Of a stretch of 38,122 bases of DNA, positions 11,254-19,297 are shown in pieces. Each line of letters opens with the position of its first letter. The first letter of the stretch is position 1. The notes under the pieces are model-generated. The model was not told the DNA's origin and made no database searches. It worked only from the letters and a program-made list of their open reading frames with translations. Position numbers and translations under genes: made by a program. This DNA comes from Actinotalea solisilvae (lineage in GTDB: Bacteria; Actinomycetota; Actinomycetes; Actinomycetales; Cellulomonadaceae), in contig NZ_JADDKQ010000014.1 of assembly GCF_016464425.1 (NCBI RefSeq), forward strand, positions 1 to 38,122, written 5' to 3'.

Positions 11254-12374
11254 CCCGCCACCCCCGCGGGCTCGGGCGCGCGCGCCGGACCGGCCGCGGC
11301 GGGCCGCGCGGCACGCGGGGCGGTGAGGCCCGACCAGGCGGCGACGCCCACGAACGCCAGCACGGCTGCCACGTTGAGGGCCCCGCCCGTCGCGAGCGCC
11401 CACGCCTCGCCGCGCAGGTCCCCGCCCACGACGCGGAGCACCAGGGAGGCGTGGAGCAGCGCGACGGGGACGTGCATCGCGGTGCGGTACGGCAGCCGGA
11501 CCCCGAGCACGGCGGGCAGGATCACGGGCGCGTGCGCCATGATCATCGAGAGGGTGAACCCGAGGAAGACCGCGTGCACGACGGCGTCGTACGCGGGCCC
11601 CTCGCGGACGTCCCCGAGCAGTGCCCAGGTCGCGCCCGCGACGACGAGCCAGGCGTAGCCCGCGAGGAGGGCGACCGCGACGAACCGCGGCAGGCCGGTC
11701 GAGCGCACGGTGCGGCGGGCGACGTCGTGCCGCACGAGCAGGCCGGTGAGCGCGAGGATCCCGAGGCCGAGCAGCGCCGCAGCGCCCGGGCGCAGGAGCG
11801 TCATGACGACGCCGGCCGCGACGGCCACACCTGCGACCACGACCGCGCGCTCGGCGGCGGGTCCCGGGAACCCGACGCGCGCGAGCTCGAGGCGCTCCCC
11901 CGCGATCGTGAGCACCAGGAACCCCACGAGCCACGGCAGGAGCGCGGGCACGGGCACGCCGGCCCACCACAGGAGCGCGCCGCCGACCGCGAGGACCGCG
12001 CCGAGCACCTGGAGCCCCAGCGCTCCGGAGCCCTGCCGGCGCCACAGCGCCGCGTACGTCGCGAGCAGCGCCGCGGTCCCGGCCACGAGGACGCCCGCGC
12101 CGACGGCGAGCGGCAGGGGCGTGAGGGTCGTCAGGCCGCCGGCGCCGAGGGCCGCGGGCGCGGCGAGGGCCCACGCGCGGCGCAGCGCGACGGCTCGCTC
12201 GAGCGCGATGACGCAGCCGACGAAGCCGAGCACGAGCAGCGGGCCGTGCACGTCGGGCAGGCGCTCGGCGGTCACGGGCGCGGGCAGGCCCAGGAGGAGG
12301 AGGGCGGCGTCGAGCCCGGCCAGCAGGCACAGGCCCCCGAGTGCCAGCAGCGACAGCCGGCCCGGGGTTCTCAC
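11250..12374 (-). CDS. Polytopic membrane protein, NnrS-like
   Basis: 374 aa from GTG 12374 (an in-frame GTG at 12383 gives 377). About 11-12 hydrophobic segments. Stretches with NnrS-like character: DVHGPLLVLGFVGCVIALER, and HAVFLGFTLSMIMAHAPVIL with later MHVPVALLHASLVLR, giving intramembrane His residues that could bind heme or copper. NnrS proteins are heme-copper membrane proteins linked to NO stress. It is the first gene of an operon with the nitrite reductase fusion (4-nt overlap) and DUF2249. The chosen start would be leaderless: the -10 TACGGT lies 7-8 nt upstream. The family assignment is by pattern only and is moderate. Confidence 0.7.
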   Translation of the reverse strand: MRTPGRLSLLALGGLCLLAGLDAALLLLGLPAPVTAERLPDVHGPLLVLGFVGCVIALERAVALRRAWALAAPAALGAGGLTTLTPLPLAVGAGVLVAGTAALLATYAALWRRQGSGALGLQVLGAVLAVGGALLWWAGVPVPALLPWLVGFLVLTIAGERLELARVGFPGPAAERAVVVAGVAVAAGVVMTLLRPGAAALLGLGILALTGLLVRHDVARRTVRSTGLPRFVAVALLAGYAWLVVAGATWALLGDVREGPAYDAVVHAVFLGFTLSMIMAHAPVILPAVLGVRLPYRTAMHVPVALLHASLVLRVVGGDLRGEAWALATGGALNVAAVLAFVGVAAWSGLTAPRAARPAAAGPARAPEPAGVAG

Positions 12375-12381
12375 GCGCCCC

Positions 12382-12424
12382 ACCGTAGAAAACGGCCGCC
12401 GCGCGGCGCCGGGACGTTGGTCCC
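12382..12424 (-). promoter_or_regulatory. Predicted DevR box and leaderless promoter of the NnrS-like/nirK operon
   Basis: 12411-12424 reads GGGACGTTGGTCCC, a perfect GGGAC-N4-GTCCC, the core of the known DosR motif TTSGGGACTWWAGTCCCSAA. On the minus strand, 12387-12382 reads TACGGT, fitting the actinobacterial -10 TANNNT. The predicted transcript would start at about 12374-12375, at the GTG start codon, and the box centre (12417.5) then lies at about -43, the position typical of DosR activation. No good -35 is seen, as expected for an activated promoter. Confidence 0.7.
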
Positions 12425-12435
12425 GCGCAGCGCAG

Positions 12436-13815
12436 TCAGTCGACCCGCACCCGCTCCCCCGGGCGCGGCACGCTCACGGCGCAGTCGAGCGCGTCGCGCA
12501 CGCGCTCGGCGAGCGCCGCCGCGGCCGCGGGCTCGCCGTGCACGACGTGCACGGTCCGGGGCGGCTCCGGCATCGCGCGCAACCAGTCGACGAGCTCGGC
12601 CGCGTCCGCGTGGACCGAGAAGCCCTCGTCCTGGACCACCTCGGCGCGCACCCGCACGTACCGGCCGCGCACCTTGACCTCGCGCACCCCCTCGACGAGT
12701 GCGCGGCCCCGCGTGCCCGGTGCCTGGAAGCCGGTGAGCACGACGCAGTGCCGCCGGTCCGGCAGCATGCGCTCGAGGTGGTGCACGACGCGCCCGCCGG
12801 ACGCCATGCCGGACGCCGAGACGACGATGCACGGGCGCAGCGGGTCGTTGAGCTCGCGCGACTCCTCGGGCCCGGGGACCTCGTGCACGGCCGGGTGGCG
12901 CCCGATCGACGCGACGTCGACCGTGAGCTCGCCGTCGGCCGCCGCGCGGCGGTAGACGTCCAGAGCCCGCAGCGCCATGGGGCTGTCGACGTACACGGGC
13001 ACGCGCGGGACGCGTCCGGAGTCGATCATCGCCGTGAGGGTGTGCAGCACCAGCGGCGTCCGGTCGACGGCGAACGCGGCGACGAGCACGGAGCCACCGC
13101 GGTCGACCGTGCGCCGGACGGCGTCGGCGAGCTCCTCGTGCGCGTCGTCGGCGGCCGGGTGCGTGCGGTCGCCGTAGGTCGACTCGAGGACCACCGTCCG
13201 CGCGGCGGGCGGCGCGGCGCGGGCCCGGAGCACCGGGTGCGTCCGCCGGCCGAGGTCCCCCGAGAACAGGACGCTCGCGTCGCCGGCGCGCACGAGCACG
13301 CTCGCCGACCCGAGCACGTGCCCGGCCCGGCCGAGGACCGCCTCCAGCCCGCCGCCCAGGTCGGCGGGGACGTCGTAGGCGACGGGCCCGAACCGCTCGA
13401 TCGCGCGCTCGGCGTCGGCGACGGTGTAGAGCGGCAGCGGCGGGTCGTGCCGCGACCAGCCGCCCGCGCGCGCCTGCTCGGCGTCGCGCTCGTGCAGGTG
13501 GGCGCTGTCGCGCAGGACGATCGCGGCGAGCTCGGCGGTCCACGGGGTGGCCCGGACGGGCCCGTCGAACCCGTCCCGGACGAGGACGGGCAGCATGCCG
13601 CAGTGGTCGAGGTGGCAGTGGGTGACGACGACCTCGTCGACCGAGCGCGGCGGCACCGGGAAGGGCTCCCAGTTGAGGCGTCGCCACTCGCGCGCGCCCT
13701 GGTACATCCCGCAGTCGACGAGCAGGCGCCGCCCTCCACGGGTCACCAGCGTCTTGCTCCCGGTGACCGTGCCCACGCCGCCGAGGAGGGTCAGGACCGT
13801 CGGGTCGTCGCCCAT
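12436..13815 (-). CDS. MBL-fold/beta-CASP metallohydrolase (RNase-type)
   Basis: 459 aa, cytosolic. Metallo-beta-lactamase motif THCHLDHCG (H66, H68, D70, H71), then GHVLGSA and FSGDLGR for further metal ligands, beta-CASP segments (LESTYGDRTH, FAVDRTPLVLHTL, VYVDSPMA, VVSASGMASGGRVVHHL) and C-terminal SVHADAAEL and VVHGEP. This arrangement is that of CPSF-like RNases; the bacterial members are predicted exonucleases. ATG 13815 has a GGGGTGGGG purine stretch upstream. It overlaps the 3' end of the small frameshifted gene by 25 nt, so the two were probably co-transcribed. Proximity to the DevR-box genes may mean expression under low oxygen; homologues often sit beside universal stress genes. 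Confidence 0.88.
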   Translation of the reverse strand: MGDDPTVLTLLGGVGTVTGSKTLVTRGGRRLLVDCGMYQGAREWRRLNWEPFPVPPRSVDEVVVTHCHLDHCGMLPVLVRDGFDGPVRATPWTAELAAIVLRDSAHLHERDAEQARAGGWSRHDPPLPLYTVADAERAIERFGPVAYDVPADLGGGLEAVLGRAGHVLGSASVLVRAGDASVLFSGDLGRRTHPVLRARAAPPAARTVVLESTYGDRTHPAADDAHEELADAVRRTVDRGGSVLVAAFAVDRTPLVLHTLTAMIDSGRVPRVPVYVDSPMALRALDVYRRAAADGELTVDVASIGRHPAVHEVPGPEESRELNDPLRPCIVVSASGMASGGRVVHHLERMLPDRRHCVVLTGFQAPGTRGRALVEGVREVKVRGRYVRVRAEVVQDEGFSVHADAAELVDWLRAMPEPPRTVHVVHGEPAAAAALAERVRDALDCAVSVPRPGERVRVD

Positions 13816-14161
13816 GCCCCACCCCGCCGGGCCGGTGCCCGACCGTCCGTCCCCGTGCCTGCGCCGGAGCCCGCGCCGGGTGCGTCGTCCCCGCCGAGGC
13901 ACGGCGCCAGCCGTCCCGTGACCCGCGTGAGCACCCGCAGGCCGTCGACCTCGGGCGGCACCCGGCCGCGCAGGCGCCGTCCTCGACGTCGACGCGGAGC
14001 GCCCAGCCGCCGACCGTGCGGACGAGGCCGACGCCGCACACGCCGCGACGGCCCTCGAGGTGCGCGCGCAGGCGGGCCTTCGCCGACCGGGCGGCGGCGA
14101 GCCCGGGGTCCCGGACGGGGCGCGCGGAGGAGCCTCCCGCGTCGCCGGCGCGTGTCGTCAT
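13791..14161 (-). pseudogene. Small frameshifted gene, C-terminal half in another frame
   Basis: From ATG 14161 (GGAGG 8 nt upstream) the frame reads a conserved-looking protein with RLRAHLEGRRGVCGVGLVR and GGWALRVDVEDG. At about 13970-13985 the coding signal moves to another frame (LRGRVPPEVDGLRVLTRVTG, then a Gly/Ala/Thr-rich tail) ending at TGA 13791. One missing base would join the two halves into a ~120-aa protein. The GVGLV...RV...VP.EVDGL.V..R.TG pattern resembles the short N-terminal domain seen before some trypsin-like proteases; function unknown. It may be a real frameshift or a sequencing error. It overlaps the start of the metallohydrolase gene. Confidence 0.5.
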
Positions 14162-14323
14162 CGCGACCGCCTCCTCCGTCGTCACGCTGCCGCCCCGTCG
14201 ACACCGCGACCGCCTCGTCCGTCGTCACGCTGCCGCCCGTCGACACCGCGACCGCCTCGTCCGTCTTCACGCTGCCGCCCGTCGACACCGCGACCGCCTC
14301 GTCCGTCTTCACGCTGCCGCGCG
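14155..14323 (-). repeat. Four-copy 42-bp tandem repeat spanning a translation start
   Basis: Copies at 14282-14323, 14240-14281 and 14198-14239 are nearly identical 42-mers; a fourth, diverged copy (14155-14197, 43 nt) contains the ribosome site and ATG of the small gene at 14161. Read on the minus strand each copy holds a purine-rich GACGAGG or GGAGGAGG followed 8 nt later by GTG or ATG. In the open frame the unit encodes a 14-aa repeat, VKTDEAVAVSTGGS. The extra C in the copy nearest the gene (CCCC at 14193-14196) shifts the frame, so repeat and gene are not continuous as given. Confidence 0.85.
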
Positions 14324-14339
14324 GCGTGGAGCGGGCCCA

Positions 14340-14415
14340 GGGGCGAAGGTCCCCGCGACCGGGTGGAGCCGGTGACGAAGGGCCCGGGCGCGGTGACGCG
14401 GGCGCGGAGAAGACT
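14340..14415 (+). promoter_or_regulatory. Two tandem DevR-like boxes and -10 for the universal stress gene
   Basis: Box A at 14340-14353 reads GGGGCGAAGGTCCC (one mismatch to GGGAC-N4-GTCCC). Box B at 14372-14385 reads GTGACGAAGGGCCC (two mismatches). Their centres are 32 bp apart, about three helix turns. A possible -10, AAGACT, is at 14410-14415. The box B centre to -10 distance (34 bp) matches that of the nirK promoter (33 bp). Sites and spacing are seen; DevR control is inferred. Confidence 0.55.
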
Positions 14416-14467
14416 GGGAGCACCGGCAGCCCTGTCGGCCGCCGGTCGGACGACGAGGGAGGGCACG

Positions 14468-15376
14468 ATGCGCGCCGACGGACCGGTCCTCGTGGCGCTC
14501 GACGGCTCGAGCCACAGCCCGACCACCCTCGCCTGGGGCCTGCACGAGGCGGCGCTGCGCGGTGCGGACGCCGTGCTCGTCCGCGCCTACCAGGACCCGG
14601 TCGACCTCGTGCCCTGGGGCATGACGCCCTTCCTCGACGACGTCCGCCTCGACTCCGACGCGCGCGCGTACCTCGACGCGACCGTCGCCGCGGCCCGCGT
14701 CGAGCACCGCGGCCTGGCGGTCCGCAGCAGGCTCCTGCACGGACCCGCGGTCGCCACGCTGCGGGAGGCGGGCGCCGACGCGTCCCTGCTGGTCCTCGGC
14801 GCCACGGGCGGCAGCGGCCGACGGCGCCTGGGCAGCGTGCCCGAGCAGCTCACCGCCCACTCCCGGTGCCCCGTGGTCGTCGTCGGCGGTGCGCACCCGA
14901 CCCCGACCCGCCCGGGCGCGCCGGTCGTCGTGGGCGTCGACGGGTCCGCGGCCTCGCTCGTCGCGGCCGACGTCGCCGCGCACGAGGCCGCCCTGCGCGG
15001 TGCGCCCCTGGTCGTGGTGCACGCGCGGCCGTACGTCGCGGCGCCCTACGCGCCCGGCTGGCCCACGCTCCCGCCCCTGGCCACCGCCGACTCGGGCGAC
15101 GCGACCCACCGCGCGGCGCGCGAGGTCGTGCACCGGCTCACGGCGCGGCACCCGGGGACCGAGGTGCTCCTCGAGCTCGTGGACGACGCGCCCGCGCCCG
15201 CGTTGTGCGAGGTGGCGCGCGGGGCTCACCTGCTGGTCGTCGGCTCGCGGGGGGCCGGCGGGTTCCGCGGCCTGCTCGTGGGCAGCGTCTCGGCCGAGGT
15301 GGTGCGCTCCGCGTCGTGCCCGGTCATGGTCCTGCACGAGCACGACGCGGAGGTGCTCGCGCACGGGGCGGCGTGA
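14468..15376 (+). CDS. Tandem-domain universal stress protein
   Basis: 302 aa with two UspA domains (about 1-140 and 150-295), each ending in an ATP-binding G-X2-G-X9-G-S type loop: LGATGGSGRRRLGSVPEQL and VGSRGAGGFRGLLVGSVSAE, followed by CPVVVV and CPVMVL strands. Starts VLVALDGSSHS and VVVGVDGSAAS carry the usual Asp. ATG 14468 has GAGGGAGGG upstream. Two-domain USPs of this type are hallmark members of the mycobacterial DosR regulon, and two DevR-like boxes lie upstream here. The next gene, corA, follows 11 nt later. Confidence 0.93.
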   Translation: MRADGPVLVALDGSSHSPTTLAWGLHEAALRGADAVLVRAYQDPVDLVPWGMTPFLDDVRLDSDARAYLDATVAAARVEHRGLAVRSRLLHGPAVATLREAGADASLLVLGATGGSGRRRLGSVPEQLTAHSRCPVVVVGGAHPTPTRPGAPVVVGVDGSAASLVAADVAAHEAALRGAPLVVVHARPYVAAPYAPGWPTLPPLATADSGDATHRAAREVVHRLTARHPGTEVLLELVDDAPAPALCEVARGAHLLVVGSRGAGGFRGLLVGSVSAEVVRSASCPVMVLHEHDAEVLAHGAA

Positions 15377-15387
15377 GCGGGCGACCC

Positions 15388-16386
15388 ATGACCACGGTGA
15401 CCCGCTGGGACGGCGCCGGCCCGGTGCGCCGGTGCGAGCTGGCGGACGCCGTGGCCGCCCTCGGCCGGTCCGAGGGCCTCGTCTGGATCGACCTCGACCG
15501 CCCGTCCGCGGCCGACCTCGCGGCGCTCGGCGGCCTGCTCGACCTGCACCCCCTGGCCGCGGGCAACACCGCACGCGCCCACCCGCGACCGCGGACCGAG
15601 CGGTACGACGGCGTCCGCCTCACCGCGCTGCTGCCGGCCGCGGCCGAGCCGCGGGGCCGCGACGTCGCACCCCTCACCGAGCTGAGCGTGCTCACCGGCC
15701 CGCGCTACGTCGTCACGGTGCGCCACGGGCCGGTGGACCTCGACGGCGCGCGACGGCGCCTCGCGGGGACGCCCGCGCTGCTCGCGCGCGGCCCGGCCGC
15801 CGTCGAGTGCGCCGTGCTGCTCGAGGTCGTCGACGGCTACCAGCCCCTCGCCACGCGGCTCGAGGACGACGTGGACGACGTGGAGGAGGAGATCTTCTCG
15901 GCCTCCCCGAGCGTCTCCCGGCGCATCTACGCGCTGCTGCGCGACGTCATGGAGCTCCAGCGCGCGACGCACCCGCTCGTGGAGATCGTCGTCCGGCTCA
16001 CCGCGGACCCCGACCGCGACGAGGAGGTCCGCCGGTACCTGCGGCAGGCCGGCGAGCACCTCGCCCGCGTGGTCGAGCGCCTCGACGCCCTCCGCGCCAT
16101 GCTCGAGCACGCCGCCGCGATGAACGCCACGATCGTGGTCGAGCGGCAGAACGACGAGATGCGGGTGCTGACGCGCGCGAGCCTGCGCCAGAACGAGGAG
16201 ATCAAGCGCATCTCGGCCTGGGCGGCGATCCTCTTCACCCCCACGGTCGTGGGCACCGTCTACGGCATGAACTTCGACGTCATGCCGGAGCTGCGGTGGT
16301 CGTCGGGCTACCCGCTGGCGGTCGGGCTCATGGTGCTGGCGTCGCTGGTCCTCTTCGCCGTGTTCCGGCGGCGCCGCTGGCTGTGA
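15388..16386 (+). CDS. corA: CorA-family divalent metal transporter
   Basis: 332 aa. Large N-terminal cytoplasmic domain with the long alpha-helical region (RLEDDVDDVEEEIFS, LLRDVMELQRATHPL, LRQNEEIKRISAWAAI), then two C-terminal membrane helices separated by the signature YGMNFDVMPE and a short basic tail. Transports Mg2+ (or Co2+/Ni2+) as a pentamer. ATG 15388 is used; a GTG at 15373 overlapping the USP stop (GTGA) is also possible. Likely one operon with the universal stress gene. The last 59 nt overlap the 3' end of the convergent PPOX gene. Confidence 0.93.
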   Translation: MTTVTRWDGAGPVRRCELADAVAALGRSEGLVWIDLDRPSAADLAALGGLLDLHPLAAGNTARAHPRPRTERYDGVRLTALLPAAAEPRGRDVAPLTELSVLTGPRYVVTVRHGPVDLDGARRRLAGTPALLARGPAAVECAVLLEVVDGYQPLATRLEDDVDDVEEEIFSASPSVSRRIYALLRDVMELQRATHPLVEIVVRLTADPDRDEEVRRYLRQAGEHLARVVERLDALRAMLEHAAAMNATIVVERQNDEMRVLTRASLRQNEEIKRISAWAAILFTPTVVGTVYGMNFDVMPELRWSSGYPLAVGLMVLASLVLFAVFRRRRWL

Positions 16387-16825
16387 CCTCGCCGGTGCCC
16401 CCAGCCGTCCGGTGCGGGTCGACCATCGGGAGGAGCTGGCCCGTGACGAGCGCGAACGGGATCCGCACCAGCTCGCCGCACACCGCGCCGTGGTGCCGCA
16501 TCCGCAGGACCTCGCCCGCCGAGTCGACGCTGCGCTCGGCGGTGCCCACGACGCTCACCGACCATCCGAGGCCCTCCGTCGTCGACGGCGACTCGGCCTC
16601 GAACGCGACGACGGCGTCGGCGACACGGTCGACGAGCTCGGGGTCGGCGGGCACGAGGACGAGGACGCCGTCCTCGCCGACCGCGAAGGGCACCGGCAGC
16701 ACGAACGGCAGACCGCCGCGGCTGAGGACGAGCCGGCCGACGGTCGCACCCGCGAGCAGCGCGAGGCACTCGCCGCGCTCGAGCGGCTCGGGCAGGCCCC
16801 GCGCCCGGCGTCCCAGATCCTCCAC
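16328..16825 (-). CDS. Pyridoxamine 5'-phosphate oxidase-fold flavoprotein
   Basis: 165 aa, PPOX/FMN split-barrel fold: LERGECLALLAGATVGRLVLSRGG, LPFVLPVPFAV, VAFEAES, GWSVSVVGTAE and LVRIPFALVTGQLLP. Such small FMN- or F420-binding proteins of unknown substrate are common in actinobacterial DosR regulons. GTG start 16825 with a weak GGGG stretch upstream. The final ~19 codons (Gly/Ala/Arg/Pro rich) lie inside corA on the other strand and may be a recent extension after loss of an earlier stop. A DevR-like box sits 57-70 bp upstream of the start. Confidence 0.85.
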   Translation of the reverse strand: MEDLGRRARGLPEPLERGECLALLAGATVGRLVLSRGGLPFVLPVPFAVGEDGVLVLVPADPELVDRVADAVVAFEAESPSTTEGLGWSVSVVGTAERSVDSAGEVLRMRHHGAVCGELVRIPFALVTGQLLPMVDPHRTAGGTGEVTASGAAGTRRRGPATPAP

Positions 16826-16881
16826 GCCCCGAGCGTGGTCGCGCGCCGGGCCGGACGGCAGGGCCGAAACGGCCCGACGCG

Positions 16882-16895
16882 GGGACGAAGGTCAC
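16882..16895 (-). promoter_or_regulatory. DevR-like box upstream of the PPOX gene
   Basis: GGGACGAAGGTCAC: one mismatch to GGGAC-N4-GTCCC and the same GAAG spacer as both USP boxes. It lies in the 86-bp gap between the sensor kinase stop (16912) and the PPOX start (16825). A second, short palindrome GGGCCGAAACGGCCC follows at 16861-16875. No convincing -10 was found. Confidence 0.5.
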
Positions 16896-16911
16896 GGCTC
16901 CGGACGCGGGG

Positions 16912-18583
16912 TCACGGCGCCAGCGGCACGCGCCACTCCACCCGGGTCCCGCCGCCCGCACGACGCCCGACGGTGCACGTCCCGCCGAGCTCCGCGGCGC
17001 GCGACGCCAGGTTGCGCAGCCCCTCGCCCGCGGCGTCGACGACGTCGGGCAGGCCGACGCCGTCGTCGGTGACCTCGACGACGAGCTCGCCCGCGTCGGC
17101 CGTGACGTGGACCGACGTCGCGCCCGCGCGCGCGTGCCGCGCGACGTTCGTCAGCGCCTCCCCCACGACGGCGAGCACGTGGTCGGCCAGGTGCTCGTCG
17201 ACGAGCGCGTCGAGCGGCCCGACGAGCCGCAGCCGCGGACGGTGACCGAGCTGCGCGGAGACCGTGCGCACGAGGTCGTGCAGGCGTCCCCGCAGGCCGG
17301 CGCCGTCGGCGTCCGGGCGGTGCAGCGCGAAGATCGCGGTGCGCAGCTCGCGCACCGCCTCGTCGAGCTCGTCGACGAGGCGCTCGCCGCCGTCGCGCAG
17401 GGCGTCCGGCAGGCGCGGGAGCATGCTCTGGACCGTGAGGCCCGCGCCGAAGAGGCGCTGGATCACCACGTCGTGCAGGTCGCGCGCGATGCGGTCGCGC
17501 TCCTCGTAGACCGCAAGCCGCAGCCGCTGGTCCTGGACCGTCGCGAGCTCGAGCGCGAGCGTGGCGTGGCGCGCGAAGGCCCCGACGAGCTCCACGTCCG
17601 CCGGGTCGAAGGGCTCGCCGCCCCGGTGCCGGACCGAGCACGACGCCGCTCGAGGACATGGGCACGACGAGCGCCGGTCCCTTCGGGCGGTCGCCCGGCA
17701 GCGGCACCGCGCGCGGGTCCGCGTCGAGGTCGGCCACCACCTCGGGCCGGTCGGCGCTCATCACGGCGCCCGAGAGCGACCGGCGGCGGTCGACGACCAC
17801 GCCGCGCAGCAGGTCCGCGCCGTCGCCGTCGGCCGCGTCCACCACGAGGTGGTCCGGGTCCACCGGCAGCACGAGCAGGACGACGTCGGCGCGCGCGAGC
17901 TCGCGGGCCCGGCGCACGATGGTCCCCAGGGCCTCGCCGCGCGGCGGGCCGGCCAGGAGCGCGCGCTCGATCTCGACCGTCGCCTCGAGCCACGCCTCGC
18001 GGCGGTGCGACCGCTCCACGAGCCCCGCCGCCTCGATCGACACCGCGGTGGCCGAGGCCAGCGCGCAGGCGAGGACCTCGTCCTCGACCGTGAAGTCCTC
18101 CCCGCCCGCCTTCTCGGTGACGTAGAGGATGCCGTAGGGCTCGCCGCGCACCCGCACGGGCACACCCATGAAGGTGCGCATCGACGGGTGGTGCGCGGGG
18201 AACCCGACCGCCTCGGGGTGCTGCGTGAGGTCGCGCAGCCGCAGCGGCCCGGGCTCGCGCGCCAGGACCCCCAGCACGCCGCGCCCGCACGGCAGCGGGC
18301 CGATCGCGGCGCGCTCGGCGTCGGACACGCCGTACGTCACGAACCGCCCGAGCGAGCCGTCGCGCGCGAGCACCCCGAGCGCCCCGTACCGCGCGCCGAG
18401 CAGGACGCACGCCGACCGCGTGAGCCGTTCGAGGGTCGCCGTCAGGCCGGCGTCCCCGCCCACGGCCACGACGGCGTCGAGCAGCGCCGCCACCTGTCCT
18501 CGGTCCAGCCCCGCCGCGACGGCGTCGGGCAGCGGCGGGTCGCCGTCGGGCCTCCCGTCCGTGGTCCGGGCGGTCGTCGTCAT
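16912..18583 (-). pseudogene. devS: DevS/DosS-like heme sensor histidine kinase, split by a frameshift
   Basis: ATG 18583 (GGAGG 7 nt upstream) opens GAF-A (about residues 45-190). It keeps H132 in AHHPSM and Y154 in GILYVTEK, spaced 22 residues exactly like heme-ligand His149 and distal Tyr171 of mycobacterial DosS. GAF-B follows to [10 protein letters not shown]. At about 17634-17640 the frame breaks; the coding pattern continues in another frame with [20 protein letters not shown], the HisKA_3 box ERDRIARDLHDVVIQRLFG, N-box GEALTNVARHA, DDGVGLP and GEGLRNLASRA, to TGA 16912. The C-terminal part alone could start at GTG 17595 (227 aa). It should sense O2/NO/CO redox state and phosphorylate the adjacent DevR. 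The break may be real or a base-calling error. Confidence 0.85.
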
Positions 18584-18616
18584 CCGGGGCCTCCGTCGAC
18601 ACGTGCCGGCAACGCG

Positions 18617-18634
18617 AGTACAACTGCCAGCATG
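18617..18634 (+). promoter_or_regulatory. Probable leaderless promoter of the devR-like gene
   Basis: In the 48-bp gap between the divergent sensor and regulator genes, TACAAC lies 7 nt before the ATG at 18632. That spacing puts the transcription start at the A of ATG. No Shine-Dalgarno is present, which agrees with a leaderless mRNA. No DevR box was seen here. Confidence 0.4.
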
Positions 18635-19288
18635 GCCCAGGACGAGGGTGCCCGGAAGGTCCGCGTGTTCCTCCTCGACGACCACGAGGTGGTCCGGCGC
18701 GGGCTGCGCGACCTCCTCGGCCAGGAGCCGGACCTCGAGGTGGTCGGCGAGAGCGGCTCGGCCGCCGAGGCCGTCCGGCGCATCCCCGCGCTCGCACCCG
18801 ACGTGGCGGTGCTCGACGTGCGGCTCCCGGACGGCAGCGGGGTCGACGTCTGCCGGCAGGTGCGCTCCGCGATGCCCTCGGTCGCGGCCCTCGTCCTCAC
18901 CTCCTACGACGACGACGAGGCGGTGTTCGCGGCCATCCTCGCGGGCGCGTCGGGGTACGTGCTCAAGCAGGTCCGCGGCGCGGACCTCGTCGACGCGATC
19001 CGTCGCGTCGCGGCCGGCCAGTCCCTGCTCGACCCGGTCGTCACGCGACGCGTGCTCGACCGGCTGCGCGAGGGGCCCCACCAGCCGGAGGAGCTCAAGG
19101 ACCTCACGGGCCAGGAGCGCCGGATCCTCGAGCACATCGCCCGCGGGCTCACGAACCGGCAGATCGGCGAGGAGATGTTCCTCGCGGAGAAGACCGTGAA
19201 GAACTACGTCTCGAACGTGCTCGCCAAGCTCGGCGTCGAGCGGCGCACGCAGGCCGCGGTGCTCGCGACCCGCCTCCTCGGCGAGTGA
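18632..19288 (+). CDS. devR: DevR/DosR-like NarL-family response regulator
   Basis: 218 aa, the length of mycobacterial DosR and strongly similar in pattern: [20 protein letters not shown], phospho-acceptor D62 in [12 protein letters not shown]90 ([10 protein letters not shown]), K112 (SGYVLKQV), then a C-terminal LuxR-type HTH (about 155-212: [20 protein letters not shown] and [20 protein letters not shown]). Divergently transcribed from the DevS-like kinase. Predicted to bind GGGAC-N4-GTCCC boxes found upstream of the nirK operon, universal stress gene, PPOX gene and the SQR/SpeD intergenic region. Confidence 0.94.
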   Translation: MAQDEGARKVRVFLLDDHEVVRRGLRDLLGQEPDLEVVGESGSAAEAVRRIPALAPDVAVLDVRLPDGSGVDVCRQVRSAMPSVAALVLTSYDDDEAVFAAILAGASGYVLKQVRGADLVDAIRRVAAGQSLLDPVVTRRVLDRLREGPHQPEELKDLTGQERRILEHIARGLTNRQIGEEMFLAEKTVKNYVSNVLAKLGVERRTQAAVLATRLLGE

Positions 19289-19297
19289 CCGGCGCGC

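Noticed and set aside
8590..11658. Long plus-strand open frame over the nitrite reductase
   Set aside because: Composition (His/Arg/Glu/Gly) is that of an antisense shadow; the minus strand carries clear copper motifs.
14155..14323. CRISPR-like array
   Set aside because: Units are contiguous 42-bp tandem copies with no variable spacers and no cas genes.
11710..15387. Apparent N-terminal extension of CorA by over 1,200 residues
   Set aside because: The open frame passes through antisense and repeat DNA; real start at 15388 after the USP stop.
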